DNA of 15,976 bases, from positions 29,860 through 45,835 of the forward strand of contig DLHY01000159.1 of NCBI GenBank assembly GCA_002483445.1. The letters run 5' to 3'. The notes below the pieces were generated by a model. It searched no databases. It was not told where the DNA came from and saw only the letters and a list, made by a program, of their open reading frames with translations. This document shows, piece after piece, positions 1 to 6,937 of the stretch. Every line of letters starts with the position of its first letter. The stretch's first letter is position 1. Source of the stretch: Blastocatellia bacterium UBA7656. GTDB lineage: Bacteria; Acidobacteriota; Blastocatellia; UBA7656. Both the position numbers and the translations under genes were made by a program.

Positions 1-548
1 AGCCACGCCTTCGCCATCCGCCATTGTCTTATCACTGTCGCAGTGCCTATGCTGAGAGACTGAGCCGTTTCTTCAATCGACAGTCCGCCGAAGAATCGAA
101 GCTCGACTATGCGGCTCTTTTGCGGATCGATCTCGGCGAGGCGTTCCAATGCTTCATCGAGCGCGATGAGGCTCGACGCGCGCTCTTCGGAAATATCGAT
201 TGCGCCTTCATCGAGAGCGATTTTCTGCTCGCTGCCGCCGCGTTTGTCTGAAAGGCGACTGCGCGCGTGATCGATCAGGATGCGCCGCATCGCCTGAGCA
301 GCGATGGCGAAAAAATGCGAGCGATTCTGCCAGCGCACTTTCTTCTGATCGACGAGTTTCAAATATGCTTCGTGAACCAGAGCCGTCGTTTGCAGGGTAT
401 GAGAAGCGGCCTCGCGGCGCAGATAGCGCGCGGCCATCTGTCGCAGTTCGCGATAAACGAGCGGTATCAGCTTGTCGAGCGCCTCGCGCTTGCCATCGCT
501 CAAATCAATCAACAGCATCGTTATATCGTTATGCGCAGACGTATCCAT
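1..548 (-). CDS. ECF sigma factor, Sigma70_ECF/TIGR02999 type (3' end outside window)
   Basis: An RNA polymerase sigma factor of about 182 visible residues, read on the minus strand from ATG 548 and running off the left edge. I translated this myself. Region 2 (about residues 20-100) has REALDKLIPLVYRELRQMA, then HTLQTTALVHEAYLKLVDQ and a region 2.4-like RILIDHARSRLSDKRGG. Region 4 (about 130-182) has IVELRFFGGLSIEETAQSL with a helix-turn-helix ending at RMAKAW. The HTLQTTALVHEAYL and RILIDHAR motifs are typical of the TIGR02999 ECF group, common in Acidobacteria and Planctomycetes. GAGAGG lies a few bases before the ATG, which supports this start. The gene follows the VWA gene by 62 bp on the same strand, so the two may be cotranscribed. 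Only a few C-terminal residues should be missing. The target regulon is unknown. In related genomes such sigma genes are often followed by a Ser/Thr kinase gene, which would lie outside this window. Confidence 0.93.
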   Translation of the reverse strand, partial: MDTSAHNDITMLLIDLSDGKREALDKLIPLVYRELRQMAARYLRREAASHTLQTTALVHEAYLKLVDQKKVRWQNRSHFFAIAAQAMRRILIDHARSRLSDKRGGSEQKIALDEGAIDISEERASSLIALDEALERLAEIDPQKSRIVELRFFGGLSIEETAQSLSIGTATVIRQWRMAKAW

Positions 549-610
549 AACCTCTCGCAATTGTACAACAGGAGCAGCAGGCGCGGCAGTTGATCGAAAG
601 GCGGGCGCGG

Positions 611-1879
611 TTACTGACTGTCGGGCGCGAAGTAACCCGCGCGACCACGGACTTTACATTCCGGGTGGTCGCGCACCTCTATTTTCACGCGACGGAATCT
701 GCCGTCCCGCGCGGCGCTGGTCGGGTAGTATCCGATGACGTATCGATTGAAGATGTCGTCGAGTATTCGCTCGTAAAGAGCGACGGCCTGCTCAGGCTCT
801 TCAAAAAAGGCCGACCATCCGCCGGTTATCTCAGCCACTCGCGCCGCTGCCGTCTGAGCGCGCAGGAATCGATCCGTCAACAACTTCACTTTAGTATCCG
901 TCAGAGGAAATATGCGCGCGTGTCGCTCATACTCTTCATCCGTCGCATACCTTGCGCGCTCCACGCGAGCGAGCAGGCGACGGCCCTGCTCGTAAAGTTT
1001 TTCCGGCGCAATCCCGACAAGTCGCTCGCTGGTTATCAGCGAATAGACGGTCGCGCGCGAGCGCGCAGCGGCGGCGTAAATGTCCGCAAGTCCGTACTCG
1101 CGGCTTGGCATGTTTCGCAGATAATCATCGGCTTGGGGTTGATCTCGCAAGGTGAAGGCTTCGTCGCCGTCGGTTTGAAAAATGATGATAGGCCGCACAT
1201 CTTCACGGACAAGCTCGCGGAGGGCGGCAAACAGCGCGGAGAACTGAAGCGATTTTCCGCGCCTTTCTGCGCGGAAGCGACCGAAGAGGTCTTCGCCTTT
1301 GTTTGCAGTCGCGCGTTTGAGCAACGACGAGAGCGCGGCGGAAAGTCTGGTTTTGTCTTTCGTGAAATCGATCAGCAACTCGATATCATCGGTGACGACG
1401 GCCATCTCGTCCGTAGGCGCGAGTTTTTCTATTAAAGATTTTGCCGCCTTGACGCTCGACTGGAGATAAGGCAACTGGCTGCCGCTGTAATCGATGACGA
1501 GAATTATCGAGCGGGGCAATCGCGCGTCATCGCCCGTCGCGAATGAAGCGATCTGCTGAGGCTCGCCCTCTTCCGTTACAATGAAATCGCCTTTTGAGAG
1601 GCCGGTGATGAAACGCGATGAATCGCTGACGGTGACATCGAGCGCGACGAAGAGCGTTTCAAGTTTGATCGCTTCTTCATCCCGCTTCGAATTGCTTTTG
1701 TTGACCTTTTTCTTCTGAGTCTCGACGGCGGTTTTTCTGGCTTCGTCCCACTTGAATCGTTTCAGGCTCGATCCGAACTTCTCGCGCTTTCGAGGAGACT
1801 GCGCCGGGAGTTGAGCGCATAAGAGAAGGAAAATCAAAATGGCGAAAAGGATGTGATGAGTTATTACGGATGTTTTCAT
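611..1879 (-). CDS. Secreted VWA-domain protein, acidobacterial VWFA-related (TIGR03436) type
   Basis: A 422-residue exported protein. Residues 1-26 form a signal peptide (hydrophobic core LFAILIFLLLCAQLPAQ). A charged Lys/Arg-rich stretch (30-72) follows, then the conserved entry strand LFVALDVTVSD and LSKGDFIVTEEGEPQQI (about 76-110). The VWA domain covers about 122-385, with the MIDAS motif DYSGS at 130-134 and a second acidic motif QTDGDEA at 235-241. It ends GYYPTSAARDGRFRRVKIEV...GRAGYFAP, the usual tail of TIGR03436 proteins. The family is expanded in Acidobacteria, is presumed to bind a ligand through a metal ion, and has no established function. An oddity is that the ATG lies 9 bp from a REPIN-like element, so the element's AGG is the only Shine-Dalgarno-like bases available and any promoter must lie inside or beyond the element. 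The ECF sigma gene follows on the same strand. Confidence 0.93.
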   Translation of the reverse strand: MKTSVITHHILFAILIFLLLCAQLPAQSPRKREKFGSSLKRFKWDEARKTAVETQKKKVNKSNSKRDEEAIKLETLFVALDVTVSDSSRFITGLSKGDFIVTEEGEPQQIASFATGDDARLPRSIILVIDYSGSQLPYLQSSVKAAKSLIEKLAPTDEMAVVTDDIELLIDFTKDKTRLSAALSSLLKRATANKGEDLFGRFRAERRGKSLQFSALFAALRELVREDVRPIIIFQTDGDEAFTLRDQPQADDYLRNMPSREYGLADIYAAAARSRATVYSLITSERLVGIAPEKLYEQGRRLLARVERARYATDEEYERHARIFPLTDTKVKLLTDRFLRAQTAAARVAEITGGWSAFFEEPEQAVALYERILDDIFNRYVIGYYPTSAARDGRFRRVKIEVRDHPECKVRGRAGYFAPDSQ

Positions 1880-1888
1880 TTGAACCAG

Positions 1889-1995
1889 CCTGGGGGCGCA
1901 CGCTTCCAGCGTGCTTGCTTGCGGAGTCGAGTCTATAGGGCTTTTTATTAGCTCCGCATTTGAAGCCTAGCACGCAAGATGCGTGCGCCCCCAGG
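1889..1995. repeat. REPIN/BIME-like element: two hairpin units in inverted orientation
   Basis: The ends form a perfect 15-bp inverted repeat: CCTGGGGGCGCACGC at 1889-1903 and its complement at 1981-1995. Each end also folds on its own: GCACGCT-TCC-AGCGTGC on the left, and GCACGCA-AGA-TGCGTGC on the right, each with a 7-bp stem and 3-nt loop. A further inner inverted pair, TGCGGAG (1920-1926) with CTCCGCA (1952-1958), closes a short AT-rich centre. Two small hairpins in inverted orientation about 100 bp apart is the architecture of REPINs/BIMEs, which are dispersed by RAYT transposases. No transposase is in the window. I see only one copy here, so dispersal in the genome is an inference. Confidence 0.75.
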
Positions 1996-2009
1996 ACTTT
2001 TTATCGCGA

Positions 2010-2038
2010 TTGATCCCGCGAGCAAAGCTGTGATAGTT
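2010..2038 (+). promoter_or_regulatory. Candidate sigma-70 promoter for the comEA-like gene
   Basis: TTGATC at 2010-2015 is followed after 16-17 bases by GATAGT/ATAGTT (2032-2038), with a TGT extended -10 just before it. It would start transcription about 25 bases before the ATG at 2071. The match is moderate and rests only on motif spacing. Confidence 0.35.
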
Positions 2039-2070
2039 TCCGCCCGATTTCGCGCGGGAGTGTTCCTCAC

Positions 2071-2370
2071 ATGAAAATCGCGGCCCTGTCATTGCTCGCT
2101 CTGCTCTTCGCTTCGTGCGGCGGGGGCGAGGTCAAATCGAACGCGAACCTCAGCGTTCAACGAAACACGGACGCGCGGCCCTGCGTCAACATCAACACCG
2201 CGACTGTTGATGAGTTGATGCGACTGCCCGCCATTGGCGAAGTTATAGCGCAGAGGATAATCGATCATCGCAATAGCAACGGGCTTTTCCGGCGAGCGGA
2301 GGAAATAATCATAATCGACGGCATGAGCGAGCGAAAATATCGGGCAATCCGCGACCTCGTTTGCGTGTGA
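2071..2370 (+). CDS. ComEA-like helix-hairpin-helix lipoprotein
   Basis: A 99-residue exported protein. The N-terminus is a lipoprotein signal peptide with a lipobox-like LFASC (acylated Cys16). A short polar linker follows, then a helix-hairpin-helix domain at about 40-98: VNINTATVDELMRLPAIGEVIAQRIIDHR, where PAIGEVIA is the hairpin and NINTA the typical ComEA entry. Family knowledge: ComEA-type HhH domains bind double-stranded DNA without sequence specificity and act in DNA uptake, but many small exported copies have no tested role. Cys38 and Cys98 flank the domain and could form a disulfide. GGGAG lies 10 bases before the ATG. It is the first gene of a plus-strand run, 39 bp ahead of the asparaginase gene. 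There is no ComEC or other competence gene in the window, so a role in transformation is not shown. Confidence 0.88.
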   Translation: MKIAALSLLALLFASCGGGEVKSNANLSVQRNTDARPCVNINTATVDELMRLPAIGEVIAQRIIDHRNSNGLFRRAEEIIIIDGMSERKYRAIRDLVCV

Positions 2371-2409
2371 TTTGAGCTTTGCCAGCGCGTGCTGTAAAGT
2401 GGTCTTGAA

Positions 2410-3459
2410 ATGAGCGAACAGATGCCCGTCCTGGTCGAGGTCACGCGGGGCGCGATTGTAGAATCGCGACATCGCGGAGTCATAGTAGCCCTGGAACCCG
2501 ACGGGCGCGAAATAATAAGAACCGGCGACATCCATCTTGTCACCTCGACCCGCTCGACCATAAAACCGATTCAGGCTATTCCCGTGATCACTTCCGGCGC
2601 GGCGGATCATTTCAACTTCACGCCGCGCGAGATAGCCATCATCTGCGCCTCGCACGGCGGCGAATCGATTCACACCGAAACGGTCACTGACCTGCTCCGC
2701 CGCCTGGGGCTTGATGAAAGCGCGCTCTCGTGCGGCGCGCACGCTCCTTCTCACGAGCCGACCGCGCGCAAACTCGAAAGTGAGGGCGCTTTGTTCTCTC
2801 AGATTCACAACAATTGCTCTGGCAAACACACCGGTATGCTGGCCACTGCTGTGCATTGTCGATTATCGATATCGGGTTACACTTCGCCTGATCATTCGAT
2901 TCAGCGCGGGATCATTTCAGTCTTCACTCGAATGGCGGGACTTGGCGACGATCTGCCCGCTGCCATAGACGGTTGCAGCGCGCCGACCTTCGGCGTTCCG
3001 CTTTCATCGCTTGCGCTGGCCTTTGCGCGACTCGTCAATCCGTGGAGCTTCGCCGAAGCAGGTTCTGACATTGGCGAAGCCGCCAAAAGAATAGTCGCAG
3101 CGATGCAGTCTCATCCTGAAATGGTGGGAGGGACAGGGCGATTCGACACCGATCTTCTGCGCGTCGCCCGCGGCAAACTCGTTTGCAAAGTCGGCGCGGA
3201 GGCAGTCTACACTGTCGGCGTGCTGCCTTCGGCTCAGTACCCGCGCGGGCTTGGCCTTGCCTTCAAGATGGAAGACGGCTCTTATCGCGGTCTCGGCCCT
3301 GTTGTGATAGAGACGCTCTCGCAACTCGGCGTACTCAATAGCGCGGAGCAACAGGAGCTTGTTTCATATCATCGCCCGACGATTGAAAATCGCTGTCAGT
3401 TGAAAGTGGGCGAAGTGCGCGCGGCGTTCGATCTTGATCTTAATGGAAAGGCTGTATGA
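2410..3459 (+). CDS. L-asparaginase, Asparaginase_II (ReAV-like, thermolabile) family
   Basis: A 349-residue cytoplasmic protein matching the Asparaginase_II family (Rhizobium etli ReAV type), which hydrolyses asparagine to aspartate and ammonia and is unrelated to E. coli AnsA/AnsB. All catalytic and metal positions known from ReAV have counterparts. The Ser-x-x-Lys dyad is in STRSTIKPIQ (Ser49, Lys52), the second Ser in CASHGGE (Ser81), and the zinc-site Cys and Lys in NNCSGKH (Cys136, Lys139). The third ligand is in DGCSAPTF (Cys189) and the distal Lys in LVCKVGAEAVY (Lys260). The length is normal and it has no signal peptide. The start at 2410 has only a weak ribosome-binding site (GTGG). 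The last four bases overlap the aminotransferase start (ATGA), so translation is probably coupled. The assignment to the family is firm; the substrate is inferred from it. Confidence 0.93.
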   Translation: MSEQMPVLVEVTRGAIVESRHRGVIVALEPDGREIIRTGDIHLVTSTRSTIKPIQAIPVITSGAADHFNFTPREIAIICASHGGESIHTETVTDLLRRLGLDESALSCGAHAPSHEPTARKLESEGALFSQIHNNCSGKHTGMLATAVHCRLSISGYTSPDHSIQRGIISVFTRMAGLGDDLPAAIDGCSAPTFGVPLSSLALAFARLVNPWSFAEAGSDIGEAAKRIVAAMQSHPEMVGGTGRFDTDLLRVARGKLVCKVGAEAVYTVGVLPSAQYPRGLGLAFKMEDGSYRGLGPVVIETLSQLGVLNSAEQQELVSYHRPTIENRCQLKVGEVRAAFDLDLNGKAV

Positions 3460-4580
3460 ACGAATCGATAAGGTCTCTTTTTCCGGTCACTGAAAAATAC
3501 GTTTATATGAATCACGCGGCGGTCTCTCCGCTATCCGTTCGCGTGCGCGATGCGATGGAGGGTCTCATCGAAGATGTGACTCTCAACGGCTCGGTGAATT
3601 ACGATGACTGGTGCGCCGCTTATGATCACGCGCGAATTGCTGCGGCAAAACTCACGAACGCCCGCGTGCATGAGATCGCGTTTATGCGAAACACTTCGGA
3701 AGCGATTTCAGCCATAGCCAACGGAATCTCGTGGCGTGAGGGCGACAACGTAGTTACCTGCAATGTCGAATTTCCGGCCAACATCTATCCGTGGATGCGA
3801 TTGCGCGAAGAGCGCGGAATCAAGATGAAGCTGGCCGCCGAGCGTGACGGGCGCATCGATGCGGATGAACTGCTTTCTCTCGTCGATGATCGAACGCGCG
3901 TGGTGACTATAAGCTGGGTTCAATTTTCGAACGGCTTCCGCGCGCCTCTCGAACGAATAGGAAGGTTCTGTCGCCAGCGCGGAATAATTTTTCTCGTCGA
4001 TGTGATTCAGGGACTCGGCGGATTGAAGCTCGATGTCGAGCGCGACTATGTCGACGCATTCGCCGCCGACGCGCACAAGTACCTGCTTGGGCCTGAAGGC
4101 GTGGCTCTGCTTTATGTGTCTGATCGAATAATCGAGAAAATCCGTCCGACGGTCGTCGGCTGGATGTCGGTCAAAGACTACGATCATCATCTCGATTATG
4201 ATCTGACGTATCGCGAAGGCGCGTTGCGGTTCGAATGCGGGACTCTGAACACGGCGGGAGTCTATGGGCTTGGCGCTGCGATTGATTTGTTTTTGGAAGT
4301 CGGCCCGGAAAAAGTAGAAGAGCATATTTTAATGTTGAGCGATTATCTCGCTGAGCGACTGCGCGGGAAAGGTTATGAAGTGATCAGTTCACGCCGCGAG
4401 GGCGAGACATCGGGGATCGTTACGTGCAAGCATGAGAAGCACTCGCCCGGTCATCTTTACCGGCTGCTCAGGTCGAAGAACATCATCACCGCGCCGCGCG
4501 CAAAACGGCTTCGCATCTCGCCGCATTTCTACAACACCCGCGAAGAAGTCGATACGCTCGTCGATGCGCTGCCTGAATGA
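3456..4580 (+). CDS. PLP-dependent class V aminotransferase (cysteine desulfurase/epimerase-like fold)
   Basis: A 374-residue fold-type I PLP enzyme. The N-terminal YMNHAAVSPLS (about 17-27) is the substrate-side loop, and MRNTSEAISAIANGI (77-91) is the phosphate-binding helix start. VDVIQGLGGLKLDV (181-194) supplies the ring-nitrogen Asp182 and Gln185. ADAHKYLLGPEG (204-215) carries the Schiff-base Lys208, and the C-terminal RLRISPHFYNT (351-361) carries the carboxylate-binding Arg353. There is no obvious active-site Cys loop of the IscS/SufS type, so cysteine desulfurase activity is not supported. Class V relatives include isopenicillin N epimerase-like and kynureninase-like enzymes, and the substrate cannot be read from sequence. 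The ATG overlaps the asparaginase stop by 4 bp and is preceded by AAAGG. The pairing suggests a role in amino-acid catabolism, but this is inference. Confidence 0.9.
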   Translation: MNESIRSLFPVTEKYVYMNHAAVSPLSVRVRDAMEGLIEDVTLNGSVNYDDWCAAYDHARIAAAKLTNARVHEIAFMRNTSEAISAIANGISWREGDNVVTCNVEFPANIYPWMRLREERGIKMKLAAERDGRIDADELLSLVDDRTRVVTISWVQFSNGFRAPLERIGRFCRQRGIIFLVDVIQGLGGLKLDVERDYVDAFAADAHKYLLGPEGVALLYVSDRIIEKIRPTVVGWMSVKDYDHHLDYDLTYREGALRFECGTLNTAGVYGLGAAIDLFLEVGPEKVEEHILMLSDYLAERLRGKGYEVISSRREGETSGIVTCKHEKHSPGHLYRLLRSKNIITAPRAKRLRISPHFYNTREEVDTLVDALPE

Positions 4581-4587
4581 AAACGAG

Positions 4588-4995
4588 ATGCTTGCATTCA
4601 TCCTTCTTTTCGGAACGCGACCCGTCAAGAGCGAAGTGCGCGACGGGAGGCGCGAGACGCGAAACTGTCCCGGCTGTGGACTGCTTTCGGACATGCGCGA
4701 GTATCGCTACAGGAATTTCTTCACGCTTTTCTTCATCCCCGTAATCCCCTTGGGACGCGGACGCGCGATTATGACCTGTTCGCGATGCGGCTTTTCTTAT
4801 GAGCCGCGACAGGAATTCCACTCGCCACCATCTTCTTTTCACTCAGCGCCCGATGCCGAAGTCGAAATCAATGAAGAGAAGACCATCATCGCGTGCAACT
4901 ACTGCGGCGGCAAATTGCGAATACCCGTGCTTGCGGGTCGAAAGATACTCGTCACCTGTCCTCACTGCGGAAGAAAGTTCGACGTGAAGCTTTAA
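4588..4995 (+). CDS. Small double zinc-ribbon protein (zinc_ribbon_15-like N-terminus)
   Basis: A 135-residue protein starting MLAFILLFGTRPVKSEV. The first ribbon uses CPGC (27-30) and CSRC (64-67), separated by an aromatic stretch FFTLFFIPVIPLGRGR (44-59), which is the pattern of zinc_ribbon_15 proteins (hydrophobic start, FGT, CPxCG, FFIPxxPxG). The second ribbon uses CNYC (103-106) and CPHC (124-127). The two are joined by an acidic, low-complexity linker (about 75-98). I chose ATG 4588 because family members begin with this short hydrophobic FGT segment; an in-frame ATG at 4564 overlaps the aminotransferase and adds only MRCLNENE. The ribosome-binding site is weak, so coupling to the gene just upstream is likely. 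No molecular function is known. The stop codon overlaps that of the convergent cysteine-cluster gene. Confidence 0.82.
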   Translation: MLAFILLFGTRPVKSEVRDGRRETRNCPGCGLLSDMREYRYRNFFTLFFIPVIPLGRGRAIMTCSRCGFSYEPRQEFHSPPSSFHSAPDAEVEINEEKTIIACNYCGGKLRIPVLAGRKILVTCPHCGRKFDVKL

Positions 4996-5558
4996 TCTCC
5001 GTTTTCGGGAGCTTCCTTCAATTTGCGTTTTGCAAAATGCTGGCGCACTCCCTGCGCGTAGAGGCGGGCGAAATCGATTATGGAGAGTTTCTGCGGAGCG
5101 CCCTCGAAATAAAAAGTGCAGGCATTGCCTATCTCGCGTTGCAGCAGTTTCAAATCAGTAGGGTCTACGGGAAATTTCAAACAGGCTGAAGGCGCGTGAG
5201 GCGTGGTGTAGATGCTGCATCGGGTGTTGTACTCCCCTTCGTCGATGAAGAAGGGACACTGGAATTGAATCTTGCAGCAGAGGCCGCAGCGATTGCACTC
5301 GCCCTGCTGATAGGCTTTGTAGCGATAGCCGAGGGTGTCGGGCAGGAAGTTGGATATCATCGCGCGGCGGAGCGCGGCCCAGGTGTGAAGCGAGAATGGA
5401 GCGCGAATGACTTTTTTCGTCACGGCGCGAAACATCTGCCAGTACATCCACTGGCGTGATGGAACTTCGGGCGGGAGCGGCGGAGGCGTTGGCGATGAAG
5501 GAAGAATGTTTGTAAACACGTGTAGAACACGGCTGCCCTGAGGCTTGTCTTTTGCCAT
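4992..5558 (-). CDS. YkgJ-family CxxCxxCC cysteine-cluster protein
   Basis: A 188-residue cytoplasmic protein. ATG 5558 is chosen because AAAGGA lies a few bases upstream; an in-frame extension to 5810 would run into the divergent promoter region and has no family support. The N-terminal part (1-80) includes a proline-rich segment SSPTPPPLPPEVP (21-33) and a basic helical stretch. The cluster domain is at about 85-165: CNRCGLCC (Cys88, 91, 94, 95), then Cys101, Cys114 (NTRCSIY), Cys126 and Cys147. PF03692 proteins are thought to bind an Fe-S cluster or zinc, with no agreed function. The N-terminal 80 residues lie outside the core domain. It is transcribed divergently from the TPR gene and ends tail-to-tail with the zinc-ribbon gene with overlapping stops. 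A perfect 7-bp dyad sits in its promoter region. Confidence 0.86.
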   Translation of the reverse strand: MAKDKPQGSRVLHVFTNILPSSPTPPPLPPEVPSRQWMYWQMFRAVTKKVIRAPFSLHTWAALRRAMISNFLPDTLGYRYKAYQQGECNRCGLCCKIQFQCPFFIDEGEYNTRCSIYTTPHAPSACLKFPVDPTDLKLLQREIGNACTFYFEGAPQKLSIIDFARLYAQGVRQHFAKRKLKEAPENGD

Positions 5559-5586
5559 TATGAGTCCTTTGTCTGAGATTATTAGC

Positions 5587-5602
5587 GCATGGCAAGCCAT
5601 GC
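5587..5602. promoter_or_regulatory. Dyad GCATGGC-AA-GCCATGC, candidate operator of the cysteine-cluster gene
   Basis: A perfect inverted repeat with 7-bp arms and a 2-bp centre lies 29 bp before the ATG at 5558. On the minus strand it is followed 2 bp later by TAATAA (5584-5579), a plausible -10, so the dyad would occupy the -10/-35 spacer, a common operator position. No clear -35 is visible. The four T after it on the plus strand could suggest a small terminator, but no plus-strand gene ends here. Confidence 0.45.
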
Positions 5603-5725
5603 TTTTCGCGCTCCGAGCGCCTGCCTTAACGGGCAACCGTGTCATACTACCATCAACATCGAAGGCGGGGCAAATGATCGTCAAATCGATTGCTGACAGC
5701 AGGTTTTCAGGCTGACGGTTGCGCA

Positions 5726-5754
5726 TTCGACACCGCGAGCGGCTCGTGTAATAA
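5726..5754 (+). promoter_or_regulatory. Candidate sigma-70 promoter giving a near-leaderless TPR mRNA
   Basis: TTCGAC (5726-5731), a 17-bp spacer and TAATAA (5749-5754), the latter preceded by TG in extended -10 position. Transcription would begin around 5761, only about 3 bases before ATG 5764. The bases before this ATG (TTCGCCTG) contain no Shine-Dalgarno sequence, which fits a leaderless transcript. Confidence 0.5.
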
Positions 5755-5763
5755 TTTCGCCTG

Positions 5764-6849
5764 ATGTTCGCCTCGTTCAAAAAAATCCTTCCGGTCATCG
5801 CCCTCATCATATCGCTTGCGCTCCCTGCTGCGGCTTCGGACTGGGATCGAGCGGTGAAGCTCTACAACGAAGGCAACTATCGCGCTGCGCTCTCGGAGTT
5901 TCAGGACTTGATAAGTGACCGTCCCGACGCGGCAAGCGCGTGGTATTACATAGGACTTTGCGAGTTCAAACTCAAACGATATGAAAGGGTGGAGGGGCCT
6001 CTCGCCCGCGCAATCGATCTGATGGGGATTCAATCGCCCGCAAGCGCGGAGATCGCGGGCGCGTATTACACGATAGGAATATCGCACTTCCTCAGAAGCG
6101 ATTATGCCCGCGCGGTCGAGCCGCTCAGGCGTTACATCGATCTGATGACGAAAGCCCGCCGCGACCTCGATCCGAGCGCGCGAGCGGCTCTTGGCCGATC
6201 TTACTACGCGCTCGAACGCTACGACGAAGCGTTGCCTTTGCTCGCTTCCACGGATAAATCGAAAGAGAACAACGCGAATCTCTATTACGCCGCAGCGATC
6301 TACTTCAAACGCGAAGACGACGACCGGGCCATCTCGACCCTGAAAGAGGCTCTCAAAGCCAATCATGAGGATGCGGCTGCGCTCGATCTCCTCTCCGAAA
6401 GCCTCATGCGCAAGGCGCGCAAAACCAACGCCGCTCTGTTTTGGATCGAAGCGGCGCAGGCGGGCGAGCAGCTTAAAAAAATTCGCGACGATCTGCGCAC
6501 GGCGAGCATACTGGGGCGCGCTTATCTGGGAGCAAAGCAATTCGACAAGGCGGTGGCTCCGTTTGAAAAGATGGCCAAAGCAGAAGAGGGAAACGGACAG
6601 AACTGGCTCCTGTATGGAATAGCTCTTTCGCGCAGCGGGCAGTTGAGACGGGCTATGGAAGCTCTGGAGATCACCATTCAACTGATGCCGAGTTCGGTTC
6701 CGGCGCTGACCGAGCTTGCTTATGTCTACGAAAGCGACAAGCAGTATCAACAGGCTTTGAAGATTTATGAAAAGGCTTACGCGGTGACTGCTGACCCGGC
6801 CATAAAGGAAAGCATCGAGCGCGTGCGCGCGCTGGCCTCGCAACCCTGA
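5764..6849 (+). CDS. Exported tetratricopeptide-repeat protein
   Basis: A 361-residue protein with a signal peptide at 1-25 (FKKILPVIALIISLALPAAAS). Almost the whole mature chain is TPR-like helical pairs: about 26-54 (AVKLYNEGNYRAALSEFQDL), 57-86, 97-127 (GISHFLRSDYARAVEPLRRY), 138-160 (GRSYYALERYDEALPLL), 173-200 (FKREDDDRAISTLKEAL), 244-273 (GRAYLGAKQFDKAVAPFEKM), 277-309 and 313-342 (YVYESDKQYQQALKIYEKA). TPR proteins are scaffolds; this one should act in the periplasm, but no partner can be named. There is no Shine-Dalgarno before the ATG, and a promoter candidate ends 9 bp upstream. It stands alone: the YkgJ-type gene diverges from it and the STAS gene converges on it across a repeat-filled gap. 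Confidence 0.88.
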   Translation: MFASFKKILPVIALIISLALPAAASDWDRAVKLYNEGNYRAALSEFQDLISDRPDAASAWYYIGLCEFKLKRYERVEGPLARAIDLMGIQSPASAEIAGAYYTIGISHFLRSDYARAVEPLRRYIDLMTKARRDLDPSARAALGRSYYALERYDEALPLLASTDKSKENNANLYYAAAIYFKREDDDRAISTLKEALKANHEDAAALDLLSESLMRKARKTNAALFWIEAAQAGEQLKKIRDDLRTASILGRAYLGAKQFDKAVAPFEKMAKAEEGNGQNWLLYGIALSRSGQLRRAMEALEITIQLMPSSVPALTELAYVYESDKQYQQALKIYEKAYAVTADPAIKESIERVRALASQP

Positions 6850-6850
6850 A

Positions 6851-6890
6851 GATGAAGAGGTGAGCGGGTGAAGAGGTGAAGAGGTGATTA
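6851..6890 (+). repeat. Tandem 8-bp repeat, consensus GGTGAAGA, 5 units
   Basis: Five adjacent octamers: GATGAAGA, GGTGAGCG, GGTGAAGA, GGTGAAGA, GGTGATTA. The array begins one base after the TPR gene's stop codon. AGGTGAT at its end (6882-6888) can pair with ATCACCT at 6905-6911 in the next array. Confidence 0.7.
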
Positions 6891-6902
6891 TGCTTTGCAG
6901 GC

Positions 6903-6937
6903 CCATCACCTATTACCAATCACCCATCACCCATTAC
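6903..6937 (-). repeat. Tandem 7-bp repeat, consensus GTRATGG, 5 units
   Basis: On the minus strand there are five head-to-tail heptamers: GTAATGG, GTGATGG, GTGATTG, GTAATAG, GTGATGG. They resemble the short tandemly repeated (STRR-like) heptamers described in cyanobacterial intergenic regions. The first unit overlaps the 3' end of the STAS gene and provides its TAA stop. Confidence 0.7.

Noticed and set aside
590..1435. 281-residue plus-strand open frame opposite the VWA gene
   Set aside because: It is antisense to a well-recognised VWA domain and shows no family resemblance.
4990..5020. Terminator between the convergent zinc-ribbon and cysteine-cluster genes
   Set aside because: The CTCC...GGAG pairing needs a bulge, has its T's in the loop and lies inside the cysteine-cluster coding sequence.
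5632..5722. GCAACCGT/ACGGTTGC inverted pair in the divergent TPR/YkgJ gap
   Set aside because: Two 8-bp arms about 75 bp apart with no further symmetry could easily be chance.
5707..6909. 400-residue minus-strand open frame opposite the TPR gene
   Set aside because: Its translation is Arg/Phe/Ser-rich with no domain, as expected from the complement of GC-rich coding DNA. The TPR frame is clearly the real gene.
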